Positions 1-9,259 of a DNA stretch of 64,000 nucleotides are shown piece by piece; positions within the stretch are counted from its first letter, which is position 1, and each line of letters opens with the position of its first letter. The stretch comes from Companilactobacillus zhachilii (GTDB lineage Bacteria > Bacillota > Bacilli > Lactobacillales > Lactobacillaceae). The notes under the pieces were generated by a model. The model made no database searches, had not been told where the DNA came from, and was given only the letters and a program-made list of their open reading frames with translations. Both the position numbers and the translations under genes were made by a program. The stretch is taken from contig NZ_CP031933.2 in assembly GCF_003606365.2 (NCBI RefSeq), positions 1,426,001 through 1,490,000 of the forward strand, given 5' to 3'.

Positions 1-45
1 CAAATATAATTTTCCAGGTGCTTTTCCTGTAGACAAAAATATCAT
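1..45 (-). CDS. mvaK2: Phosphomevalonate kinase, N-terminal fragment
   Basis: Only the first 15 codons lie in the window, and the gene runs off the left edge. Read on the minus strand from the ATG at 45, the peptide is MIFLSTGKAPGKLYL, which matches the start of GHMP-family phosphomevalonate kinases (a KAPGKL-type first motif). An AAAGG ribosome-binding site lies just upstream. It follows mvaD by 15 bp, giving the usual mvk-mvaD-mvaK2 order. The enzyme phosphorylates mevalonate 5-phosphate for isoprenoid synthesis. The assignment rests on this short N-terminus and the operon context. Confidence 0.8.
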   Translation of the reverse strand, partial: MIFLSTGKAPGKLYL

Positions 46-60
46 ACCTTTCAATTTGTA

Positions 61-1026
61 TCAGATGTATTGTATACCCGGGCCAATATTGGCGACGACA
101 CAAGTTACGTCTGATAATTGTTGTTCGATGTATTCCTGAACCTTTGTGATGGATTCTTTCGTACATATAATTTTAACATTTGGACCGGCATCAATTGTAG
201 CATACGCGAAGATGCCTTTTTGCCGTAATTCCTGAATTAATTGCATAATCTTAATTGTTTGTGGCGCAAAATATGTAAACGAAGGATTGGCTGAAAGCGT
301 TAAAGCATGCATACTCATCGCATTGTGCTCGGAAATCTCACCGATTTTTTGAAGATCTTTTTTAGCAATTGCTTGCTTAATTTCTTTTATCTCTGAAGAC
401 ACCAGTGTAACCCAATTTGGATAAAAAGGGGAGGTTTTTACGCTATTTTCCATTCCGACTGTTGAAGAAACCTTTTTACTGTGCTTGTTTATCACCACCG
501 ACAGTAATGATAAATCAATTTGGGGGTTTTCATCTATCGGAACGGCAAAAGAAGACGCATTGTCAAAACCAGCTTGCCATTCCACGAAACCACCATAAAT
601 CGAACGACTAGCAGATCCAGAACCATTGCGGGCTAAAATGGATAACTCCTGACGAGTTAAACCTAGTTGTTTAGTCTCGTTAATAGCTGCAGCTAAGGCA
701 GCAAAACCAGAAGCCGATGAAGCAAAGCCAGCCGAAGTTGGAACGTGATTGATTGAATCAATCTGGAAATGATCACTGAAACCATAGAAATCACGAATCG
801 TTTGTAAATAATTAATGATGCGTTTGTTTTTAGTTTCATCAAGTAATTGTTTATTTAAATAAACGATATCTTTGTCTGCATCAATAATAGTTGCCTTAGT
901 ATCGGTATAAAATCGATCTAAGGTTAATGAAAGACTATTTGTGTAAGGAAGTTTTAATTGTTTATCCTTTTTTCCCCAATATTTGATCAAAGCAATATTT
1001 GTATAGGCACGTGCCGTTCTAGTCAA
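61..1026 (-). CDS. mvaD: Diphosphomevalonate decarboxylase
   Basis: The enzyme converts mevalonate 5-diphosphate to isopentenyl diphosphate, using ATP, in the cytosol. It is a GHMP-superfamily protein: the N-terminus reads TRTARAYTNIALIKYWGKKD, typical of the family, and an SAGFASSASGFAALA segment gives the ATP-binding serine-rich loop. I place the start at the TTG at 1026, giving 321 aa. GGAGG at 1036-1040 is well spaced for it, and the N-terminus then aligns with family members. The frame is open further upstream to 1080, but that would only add residues overlapping mvk. With the TTG start the gene overlaps the mvk stop by 8 bp, indicating translational coupling. Confidence 0.93.
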   Translation of the reverse strand: MTRTARAYTNIALIKYWGKKDKQLKLPYTNSLSLTLDRFYTDTKATIIDADKDIVYLNKQLLDETKNKRIINYLQTIRDFYGFSDHFQIDSINHVPTSAGFASSASGFAALAAAINETKQLGLTRQELSILARNGSGSASRSIYGGFVEWQAGFDNASSFAVPIDENPQIDLSLLSVVINKHSKKVSSTVGMENSVKTSPFYPNWVTLVSSEIKEIKQAIAKKDLQKIGEISEHNAMSMHALTLSANPSFTYFAPQTIKIMQLIQELRQKGIFAYATIDAGPNVKIICTKESITKVQEYIEQQLSDVTCVVANIGPGIQYI

Positions 1027-1969
1027 TGTCTGAGTCCTCCGCATAAATTGATAATGGCTGAATCCAAGTTTGCTCGGCACCAGCTTTGATCAGAGCTTTT
1101 TGAATCATTTGGGCATTATTTAAATTTCTAGCTAAACAGATGATACAACCGCCACGGCCACCACCAGTAATTTTGCTACCGAGGGCACCAGAATTATTAG
1201 CGGCCTCGATTAGTTGATCTGTTTTGGGAATTGACAAATTAAGTTTAGTCAAAATTTCATTGGCCAAAGTAAAGACTAGTCCTAATTGCTTAAGATTACC
1301 TTTAGTCAAATATTCACTCGCTTTTGTAGCGTAATCACCCAACTGCTCTAAATAAGCTCCAATTTTGGCTTGGTCCTGATCATACATTTGACGAACATCA
1401 GCAACTGTTTCCTTAGTCTTGCCTTTAACACCTGAGTCAGCAATGACAATAAAGCCATCGGAGTTGAAATGGAAACGTTCTGGAGCAACGCCTTTACCAA
1501 ATTTAATCGGATCTTCAGAACTAACTGTCAGCGCATCTAAGCCACTAGCTTTACCGTGAGTAACAGTTTCCGATTTATTGACGTAATCTAATAATGTCTG
1601 ATGATCAAGCTCTTTATCAAAACAATCAAAGAAAGCTCTTGTAATAGCACAGGCAATCGCAGCTGAAGAACCCATACCACGTTCGATAGGCAGACCACTG
1701 TCGATACTAATACTGTATTTGACGTGGTCATGATTCAATTCTTGATCTAACAGATTAATTAAAAATTTAACGCCTGACAGCGAATCAGGAATCTGATCGA
1801 TTTTTCCAGCATAATACTTTGAAATTAAATTATTGTCGTGACTCTGTTTAATTTTAACAATCACGGGCGTACTTAAAAGGGGAATCGCAAATGCAGGGTA
1901 GCCGTATACTACCGCATGTTCTCCCATAATAATTGTTTTCCCATGACTTTTACCTATTCCTTTAAGCAC
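1019..1969 (-). CDS. mvk: Mevalonate kinase
   Basis: This is the first gene of the mevalonate operon; it phosphorylates mevalonate with ATP. The 316 aa product shows the GHMP kinase motifs in order: GKTIIMGEHAVVYGYPA near residue 10, ERGMGSSAAIACAI (the phosphate-binding loop) near residue 95, and a C-terminal KITGGGRGGCIICLA motif. The start codon is GTG at 1969, preceded by GAGGTGAG on the minus strand. It is divergent from rexB, with about 100 bp between the start codons. Confidence 0.94.
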   Translation of the reverse strand: MLKGIGKSHGKTIIMGEHAVVYGYPAFAIPLLSTPVIVKIKQSHDNNLISKYYAGKIDQIPDSLSGVKFLINLLDQELNHDHVKYSISIDSGLPIERGMGSSAAIACAITRAFFDCFDKELDHQTLLDYVNKSETVTHGKASGLDALTVSSEDPIKFGKGVAPERFHFNSDGFIVIADSGVKGKTKETVADVRQMYDQDQAKIGAYLEQLGDYATKASEYLTKGNLKQLGLVFTLANEILTKLNLSIPKTDQLIEAANNSGALGSKITGGGRGGCIICLARNLNNAQMIQKALIKAGAEQTWIQPLSIYAEDSDID

Positions 1970-2020
1970 ATGCTCACCTCATATTCTCTAAGTCTTTATT
2001 TTATACATCTATTGCACTGA

Positions 2021-2048
2021 TTTCCACTTTCTTACAACTAACTATGAT
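2021..2048 (+). promoter_or_regulatory. Putative promoter of the rexB-rexA-dinG operon
   Basis: A -35-like TTTCCA (2021-2026) and a -10-like TATGAT (2043-2048) are separated by 16 bp, about 23 bp upstream of rexB. The -35 matches weakly. This is a visual match only. Confidence 0.35.
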
Positions 2049-2071
2049 AGAATTTTTGCGGGTGATTAAAA

Positions 2072-5000
2072 ATGACATTAAATTTTGTACTTGGTAAAAA
2101 CCAATATGACCATCATCAAAAAATGATGGAATTGTTCCAAAATGACTTTCAAAATGATTCAAAGGGACAATTTTTCTTTCTTGTACCAAATCATATTAAG
2201 TTTGAATCCGAAATAAATATCCTCAAATCGTTTGACAAGGGTGACGGAAAAATTGTGGCCACCAATAATGTTCAAACGTTTTCTTTTTCACGTCTTGCTT
2301 GGTATTTCTTGCGTGACAGCAGTGATTATAATTTAGAAACCTTAACGCAAACTAAATCAGCAATGTTGTTGAAAGAAATTGTTCAATCGCATAAAAAAGA
2401 TTTGAAAATTTTTAAACACATGATTGATAAACCCGGTTTTATTGACCAAATGATTGCTCAATTTAATGAATTTTTAAATGGACAAGTGCAGCCAGACGAT
2501 ATTGGTGAAGTTTTGGCACAAAATCAAACCGATGTCTTTGCTGACAAAATTTCTGAGTTGAATTTGATCTATAGCGATTATCTGCAAAAAATCGAGGGCT
2601 ATCAAACCAATGATTTTCAGTTAAATGCATTGGCAGACTTTTTAAATCAACGTTTAGATACATCCCACTATCATTTTTATATCGAAGGATTTTCAACCTT
2701 TACAGCGGCGGAAATGAATTTGGTTAAAACAATGATTATTAATAGTCATAACTTGAACTTGTCATTGGTTTTAACAGAGCCTGATCGGGAAGTGACGGAT
2801 AATGCTGATTTCTTTTATCGTCCCCGTAATACGTATCAACAATTAAAAGATTTTGCAAAAATTCAACAAATTACTACTAAGAATGTTTTTGCAAAGAAAT
2901 TGCGAATTAATGACGATTTGGCTAAGCTAGAAAATTATTGGATTGAATCTAGCAGTGCAATGCCAATCAAGGCTAGCTCCTTGGATAACAAAAATAGTGT
3001 CCAAATTTGGAAAGCCACTGATAAGCAGACTGAAGTTTCAGCCATTAGTTCGTATATTCGTCGGTTAGTAGCACGCCAAGATTATCGATACAAGGACTTC
3101 TTGATTGTCGCACGTAACCTTTCAGAATATGGTTCATTCATTGAATCATTTATGGAAAATAATGAAATCCCATACTTTATTGATCTGCAAAAGAAGATGG
3201 CCAACCATCCCTTCAAACGATTGTTGGACCTTTTGTTTGCCATTCATGATAAAGGGATGCAAGAATACGATGTTATTGGCGTATTGCGGACGGAATTATT
3301 GATTCCAGAAGTTTATCAAAATGATATTGATGGTTTTCGCCAAGCGGTTGATTTAACCGAAAATTATGCCTTGGCTAATGGAATCACTAAACGAGGTTGG
3401 CTAGGTGATAAATTTAGTCCGACCGTCAAGCTGGATCCTAAGGCCGATGCGATTCGTTTGAAAGAATTTGATCAAATCAATGTGATTAAAGATTTTGTCA
3501 AAACAATTTTTAAACAGTTAAGTCGTTTTCTAGATGATCCTAAAGATTCAACTAATTGTGCAACTTCGTTGTACAACTTCTTAACTAAAAATAATGTCTT
3601 TGATGTGTTATTAAAGTGGCAACAGCAAGCAACTGAACAGAAGAACTTGGCACTTGCTAATCAACCAGAACAAATTGTTGGACTATTCAACCAAATTTTG
3701 GATGAATATGTCACTGTTTTTGGTGAGCAAACGTTTGATTCTAAAGACTTTATCAGTATCTTAGACGCCGCCTTTGAGAGTGCTACTTACTCACAAATTC
3801 CATCTACATTGGATGCAGTAAGCATTTCCGAATTAGGGATGATCCAACCAGACAACCGGAAAGTAACATTTATTTTAGGTAGTACCACTGGTAATATGCC
3901 TGGAGCAACAGTTTCCAATAATTTGGTCACCGATGATGAGCGAGGCTTTTTGAACAATAATTTGACCGACGGCAAGTTTCTCAAGGATTCCGATGAAGTC
4001 GTTAACAATGCGGAACCATTTTTACACGACATTACTTTCACAACTAGTTCGATTCGGTTGATTTTTACATATCCTAATCTTTCAGAGGACAGCAAAAAAC
4101 AAGAATTGTCGAGTTATGTAAAACGAATTCAACAACATTTCAATTTAACGATTGAAGATAAACTAGCTAATCCAGAAATCAACGAAGCTGATTATAATCA
4201 CGTCCTGGAATACGTTGGATCCAAAGCTTCGACGTTAAACTATTTGATTCGGGTCTCACGTGCAGCTTTAGATAAACGCGTCGATATTCCTAAGGCATGG
4301 ACATTTGTAAAAAATCAATTGCTTAATCGGGAACCAAAACAAGCTGACTTTGCCTTGAGTTCGCTAGAATATCAAAACAAGCCAGTTGCTTTAACTCCTG
4401 AAACAGTTAACGCCTTGTATGGTGATAAAATTCAAGTCTCCATTTCACAATTAGAGACGTTCTACATGAACGAGTATGAATATTTCTTAAAATATGGTTT
4501 GCGACTCTATCCAAGGCAATTGTTTGAAATTACACCTGCACAAACTGGATCAATTTTTCACGCTGTCTTAGATGGTTTAGTTAAATACTTGAACAAGACG
4601 GGCAAAAAGCTCGTTGATTTCGATGATAGTGAGATCAGTGCCTTAGTGGGTGACTTATTTACTGAGCAAGCTGAACTACCAGAAAATAAGATTTTCAAAT
4701 CGTCTGATCGGATGCTCTACATTTCTGACAAGCTTCAAAGTACATTAGTGCAATTAGTCAAAAATATGAAATTACAGTACAAGCGTAATAAGTTTGTTCC
4801 CAAACGTTCTGAAGTAACTTTTGGTCGTTTGAACAATGAAGAAGATTTGCCATATATGACTTACCAATTGGCTGATGGCCACAAGATCTACGTTCGGGGA
4901 AAGATCGATCGCATTGATGAGATGGATTTAGACGACAAATCATATTTGACAATTATTGATTATAAATCGAGTGATCGAAAATTTGATTATGCTCAATTTC

Positions 5001-5569
5001 TCGATGGCTTAACAATGCAAATGCCTACTTACATTCAAAGTGTTAGCGAAAATTTGGATCGTTTCCAGACGGGTAACAAAGATATCAAAATTGGTGGAGC
5101 TTTATACGAACATATCGTGAACCCATTCATCAAGCTGACCAAATCAGGAACGCCATTGCAGCAACAAATTTTAAACAAATTTAAATTACAAGGTATTTTA
5201 TTAAATGATGAGGATCTGTTGAATAACTTTGATTTGGAAGCTCGAACCAAACAAGATAAGCGTTCTTCCAAATCCCCAGTCGTTAGCTTTAGTAAGAAGG
5301 ATGTCATTACGGACGATGATCTCTTTAGAATTCTTAACTACAACCGTCATTTAATCAAAAATGCTGGCGAAAAGATTTATTCAGGTAAATTGAACTTGAA
5401 TCCTTATCGTTATGCTAATAAGACAGCCCTACAATACAGTGATTACCGACCAATTTTTGAATTTGATGCCATGTTACCGGAAAATGAATATCACGATATT
5501 ATTAATTACAATAAGGAAGATGTTTTAGACAAGATCGCTGAAATTTTGGAGGTGGAAGACGATGCCTAA
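2072..5569 (+). CDS. rexB: ATP-dependent nuclease subunit B (RexB/AddB type)
   Basis: RexB partners RexA in the helicase-nuclease that processes DNA double-strand breaks for recombination, the lactic-acid-bacterial counterpart of AddAB/RecBCD. The 1165 aa product has a degenerate helicase-like N-terminal half, without a clear Walker A, and a C-terminal RecB-type nuclease domain: GKIDRID followed by IIDYKSSD around residues 945-970. Bacillus AddB carries a four-cysteine Fe-S cluster around its nuclease domain; I see only one cysteine in this protein (near residue 495), so it cannot form that cluster. The gene overlaps rexA by 8 bp. GGGTGA precedes the ATG. Confidence 0.95.
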   Translation: MTLNFVLGKNQYDHHQKMMELFQNDFQNDSKGQFFFLVPNHIKFESEINILKSFDKGDGKIVATNNVQTFSFSRLAWYFLRDSSDYNLETLTQTKSAMLLKEIVQSHKKDLKIFKHMIDKPGFIDQMIAQFNEFLNGQVQPDDIGEVLAQNQTDVFADKISELNLIYSDYLQKIEGYQTNDFQLNALADFLNQRLDTSHYHFYIEGFSTFTAAEMNLVKTMIINSHNLNLSLVLTEPDREVTDNADFFYRPRNTYQQLKDFAKIQQITTKNVFAKKLRINDDLAKLENYWIESSSAMPIKASSLDNKNSVQIWKATDKQTEVSAISSYIRRLVARQDYRYKDFLIVARNLSEYGSFIESFMENNEIPYFIDLQKKMANHPFKRLLDLLFAIHDKGMQEYDVIGVLRTELLIPEVYQNDIDGFRQAVDLTENYALANGITKRGWLGDKFSPTVKLDPKADAIRLKEFDQINVIKDFVKTIFKQLSRFLDDPKDSTNCATSLYNFLTKNNVFDVLLKWQQQATEQKNLALANQPEQIVGLFNQILDEYVTVFGEQTFDSKDFISILDAAFESATYSQIPSTLDAVSISELGMIQPDNRKVTFILGSTTGNMPGATVSNNLVTDDERGFLNNNLTDGKFLKDSDEVVNNAEPFLHDITFTTSSIRLIFTYPNLSEDSKKQELSSYVKRIQQHFNLTIEDKLANPEINEADYNHVLEYVGSKASTLNYLIRVSRAALDKRVDIPKAWTFVKNQLLNREPKQADFALSSLEYQNKPVALTPETVNALYGDKIQVSISQLETFYMNEYEYFLKYGLRLYPRQLFEITPAQTGSIFHAVLDGLVKYLNKTGKKLVDFDDSEISALVGDLFTEQAELPENKIFKSSDRMLYISDKLQSTLVQLVKNMKLQYKRNKFVPKRSEVTFGRLNNEEDLPYMTYQLADGHKIYVRGKIDRIDEMDLDDKSYLTIIDYKSSDRKFDYAQFLDGLTMQMPTYIQSVSENLDRFQTGNKDIKIGGALYEHIVNPFIKLTKSGTPLQQQILNKFKLQGILLNDEDLLNNFDLEARTKQDKRSSKSPVVSFSKKDVITDDDLFRILNYNRHLIKNAGEKIYSGKLNLNPYRYANKTALQYSDYRPIFEFDAMLPENEYHDIINYNKEDVLDKIAEILEVEDDA

Positions 5570-8500
5570 ATGGACTGACGACCAAATAAAAGCAATTGAA
5601 AACCGCGGGCACGATATTTTGGTTTCTGCCGCAGCCGGTTCTGGGAAAACGACTATTTTAATTGAGCGAATCCTTCGAGAACTAAAGGGGGATGAGACTC
5701 ACCAACCAGAAGACATCGAAAACTTATTAGTGGTAACTTTTACCGATGCCGCAGCACAAGAAATGAAAGAACGATTGTTGACATCCTTAAAAAAAGCCGT
5801 TAATCAAACGACCGATGCGGAAATGAAACGTCATTTACAAAAACAAATTTTTCACGTGCCGATGGCTAATATCAGTACGATTCATGCTTTTTGTTTGAGC
5901 GTAATCAAAAAGTTTTATTATGTGATTGATTTAGATCCTAACTTTCGTTTGTTGAGCGATGATACGGAAAGGTTGATTATTCAGGAACAAGCTTATGATT
6001 TGATTCGAGATGATTATTACAGTAAAGCTGATAATGACTTTATCGAATTAACGAATAACTTTACGAATGATCGATCCGATGATGGTCTGAAAGATATTGT
6101 CTTTCAAACGTACAATTTTGCGATTACTAATCGTGATACTGAGCAATGGCTCGACAATTTGGTTAAACCATATCAATTTGAAAATAGCTTTGTTGAAACG
6201 GATTTTTATAAGCAAGAAATTATCCCGCAAATTAAGCAAAGTATCGATGATTTACGTCAATACAATTTGGAAGCAATTGATTATATCAGCACTGACGAAT
6301 TAGCTAGTACCTATGCTCCAGTTTTTGATGAGCGCGAAGAAAAATTGGCTCAGCTAGAGGAAGACTTACCAGGATTATCATTTGAGGAATTACGTCAAAG
6401 AATCGTCAACTTTAAAACTGACGCAAAGAAAATCACCGTTCGTGCTGCCGATAAAGAGGGCAAAGATACTAGCTTTATGGAAGCTGCTGCAGGAATGGGC
6501 AAGGAGTTTAAGACTCGCCAAGATAAATTAGTTGAAGCATATTTCTTGCGTTCTGAAGCTGAGATCAATCAATCATTGCGTCTTGCTGCCAAGCTAGTTA
6601 CTAAATTAGTTGAAGTTGAACGTCGTTTTATGAAAAAATTTGCTGATCTGAAGGCAAATAATCACGTCCTTGACTTTAGTGATTTGGAACACAAGGCAGT
6701 TGCGATTTTGACCGGTGCAGTTGATAATCGCAAGATTGCTCAAGAATATTATCAAAATCGTTTCCATGAGTTAATGATTGATGAATATCAAGATGTTAAC
6801 GAAATGCAGGATCGGATTGTAGATCTATTATCGAGTGATAATAATCATCGTTTCATGGTTGGTGATATCAAACAATCAATTTATGGTTTTCGCCAGGCTG
6901 CTCCACGGTTGTTTACTGAGAAATATGACCGTTTTCAAAAATCTGACAATGATGCTGAATTAGTTCAATTATCGAAAAATTTCCGTTCATCCAAAGCAGT
7001 TGACGACTTTGTTAATCAAATCTTTACACGAATTTTTGATAAACAAATTGGTGATATCGATTATGACGATAAGGCTAAATTAGTCACGGGAACAAATTTC
7101 CCAGATACGGTTGATACGGTGAATGAATTTGATATTTACTTAGCTCCTAAAAAAGCCGGGGATACAGTCAATACTGTGGACGGTGAAAATGAACTGAGTG
7201 ATCAAGCAGAAATTAACAAGCGTAAAACATTGATTGGAGCTGCAGCCAAACGGATTCAAGATTTGATCGACAGTGGCTTTGAAATTTATGACAGCAAAAT
7301 GGATAAAGAAACTGACGCCGAAAAAATTCGACCTTTGAAATATTCTGATATTGCTATTTTGGCGCGAACACGTGATAACAATACGGATATTGTTTCTTAT
7401 TTTTCCAAAGTTAATATTCCGGTTATGGTAACCGATGCACAAAACTATTTCCAAACCACAGAATTACAAATTATGATGGCCATGCTAAATATCGTTGACA
7501 ATCCTTATCAAGATATCCCGCTAGTTGCTGTTTTACGTTCACCAATTGTCGGCTTAAATGAAGAAGAATTAGCGGAAATTCGTCTAGTTGATAAACGAAA
7601 TATGTATTACACAGCAGTTCAAAAGTATCTCAATCAAGAAGCTGATGAGCATATTCAGAACAAGCTCAAATCTTTCTTACTTCAATTAGAAAATTATCGT
7701 GATTTTGCCAACAAGAATAGTATTGCCCGATTAATCTGGAAAATTTATCAAGAAACTGGTTTATTGGAATATGTTTCTGGAATGCCTGGTGGTAAACAAC
7801 GAGCCGCCAATTTGCATGCACTATATCAACGCGCCAACGCCTATGAAGAAAATAATTTTAAAGGGCTACATCAATTCATCGGCTTTATCCAACGGATGCA
7901 AGACCTCAATAAAGACTTGGCTCAACCAAATAGTATTGAAGCCAACGACGATACAGTTAAAGTAATGACAGTCCACGGTTCTAAAGGGCTAGAATTTCCA
8001 ATCGTAATTTATTTGGATATGGGAAAGAATTTCAATTTACGGGATGTAAATTCTAATACGGTTTTTGACGCCCAAAAGGGAATTGGGATTACGATTGCCG
8101 ATAACGATACTCGATTACAATATCGGACAATGCAGCGTGGTATCATTAGCAACCAAAAGAAAATCTCCACTGTTTCCGAGGAAATGCGTTTATTGTACGT
8201 TGCTTTAACTCGGGCCAAACAAAAACTGATCATGTTTGGATTTACTAAAGATGAAACAAAGCTATATCAAGACTTCGATAAGACATCCACAAATCAATTA
8301 ATAAATGCCTCAGCACGTTTAGGTGCGGGTAATTTCCAAAACTTAGTTGGTATGAGCACTTTGAATGGGGTTGATGCACGTGAGTTCTATAATCCTGATA
8401 TCAAACTACGCTTTCGTTTAATTCCAGTTTCAGAAGTAGCAAAAGAAGCTCCCAAAATTATTATTCCGGAAACAAATGCTGAAGACATTAATCAGACATT

Positions 8501-9254
8501 TAAGGATTCGGTCGCTGGAATTTTGGATTTTCAGTATCCACACCAAGAAGCTGTTGAGACCACAGCCTACCAGTCAGTTTCTGAAATCAAAGGTTTATTT
8601 GCAGATCCTGATGATGACAACATGGCTGAAGACTTATTTGAAGATAAATCACGTTATAATCTAGGTTCATTTGCTAAGCCACAGTTTTTGACGAAAAAAA
8701 AGAAGGTAACAAGTGCTGAAGTGGGTAGTGCCACTCACTTAGTCCTTCAAAAAATTAATATTGAAACAACTCCAACATTGGCTGACTTTGAAGAGTTAGT
8801 ACAAGATTTGGTTAATCAAAAACTATTAACTTCTGAATTAGCTCAAGAAATCAACTGTCAAAGTTTAGCCGATTTTTATCAAAGTAAGTTGGGACAATTG
8901 ATTGTTAAAAATCACGAGCATGTTAGTCGCGAATTTCCATGTTCAATTTTGATGCCTGCTGAAAAATTGTTTAAAACCGACGTCAAAGACTATTCCACTA
9001 ACGATAAAATATTAGTTCATGGTATTATTGATGGTGTGATTGAATTGGATAGCGGAATAGTAATTTTTGATTATAAGACTGATCGAGTGACAGCCCAAAA
9101 TCATAACGATTTAATTTCGAAGTATTCCGGACAAGTCAATTTATATGCAGAAGCAATTTCTGCTATTAAAAATCAACCCGTGGAGGGTAAATATCTTTAC
9201 TTCTTGAAGACTAACGAAGCTGTTAATCTCAAGGATTCTGAAGATGAGAGGTGA
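5562..9254 (+). CDS. rexA: ATP-dependent helicase/nuclease subunit A (RexA/AddA type)
   Basis: This is a UvrD-family 3'-5' helicase fused to a RecB-like nuclease, 1230 aa, the normal family length. Walker A is SAAAGSGKTT (residues 22-31). Walker B/motif II is MIDEYQDVNEMQD, near residue 405. Motif VI is EEMRLLYVALTRAKQKL, near residue 870. The C-terminal nuclease motif is VHGIIDGVIEL followed by IFDYKTDRV, near residues 1150-1174. The gene is translationally coupled to rexB (8 bp overlap) and followed at once by dinG, so the three probably form one repair operon. Confidence 0.96.
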   Translation: MPKWTDDQIKAIENRGHDILVSAAAGSGKTTILIERILRELKGDETHQPEDIENLLVVTFTDAAAQEMKERLLTSLKKAVNQTTDAEMKRHLQKQIFHVPMANISTIHAFCLSVIKKFYYVIDLDPNFRLLSDDTERLIIQEQAYDLIRDDYYSKADNDFIELTNNFTNDRSDDGLKDIVFQTYNFAITNRDTEQWLDNLVKPYQFENSFVETDFYKQEIIPQIKQSIDDLRQYNLEAIDYISTDELASTYAPVFDEREEKLAQLEEDLPGLSFEELRQRIVNFKTDAKKITVRAADKEGKDTSFMEAAAGMGKEFKTRQDKLVEAYFLRSEAEINQSLRLAAKLVTKLVEVERRFMKKFADLKANNHVLDFSDLEHKAVAILTGAVDNRKIAQEYYQNRFHELMIDEYQDVNEMQDRIVDLLSSDNNHRFMVGDIKQSIYGFRQAAPRLFTEKYDRFQKSDNDAELVQLSKNFRSSKAVDDFVNQIFTRIFDKQIGDIDYDDKAKLVTGTNFPDTVDTVNEFDIYLAPKKAGDTVNTVDGENELSDQAEINKRKTLIGAAAKRIQDLIDSGFEIYDSKMDKETDAEKIRPLKYSDIAILARTRDNNTDIVSYFSKVNIPVMVTDAQNYFQTTELQIMMAMLNIVDNPYQDIPLVAVLRSPIVGLNEEELAEIRLVDKRNMYYTAVQKYLNQEADEHIQNKLKSFLLQLENYRDFANKNSIARLIWKIYQETGLLEYVSGMPGGKQRAANLHALYQRANAYEENNFKGLHQFIGFIQRMQDLNKDLAQPNSIEANDDTVKVMTVHGSKGLEFPIVIYLDMGKNFNLRDVNSNTVFDAQKGIGITIADNDTRLQYRTMQRGIISNQKKISTVSEEMRLLYVALTRAKQKLIMFGFTKDETKLYQDFDKTSTNQLINASARLGAGNFQNLVGMSTLNGVDAREFYNPDIKLRFRLIPVSEVAKEAPKIIIPETNAEDINQTFKDSVAGILDFQYPHQEAVETTAYQSVSEIKGLFADPDDDNMAEDLFEDKSRYNLGSFAKPQFLTKKKKVTSAEVGSATHLVLQKINIETTPTLADFEELVQDLVNQKLLTSELAQEINCQSLADFYQSKLGQLIVKNHEHVSREFPCSILMPAEKLFKTDVKDYSTNDKILVHGIIDGVIELDSGIVIFDYKTDRVTAQNHNDLISKYSGQVNLYAEAISAIKNQPVEGKYLYFLKTNEAVNLKDSEDER

Positions 9255-9259
9255 ATGAT

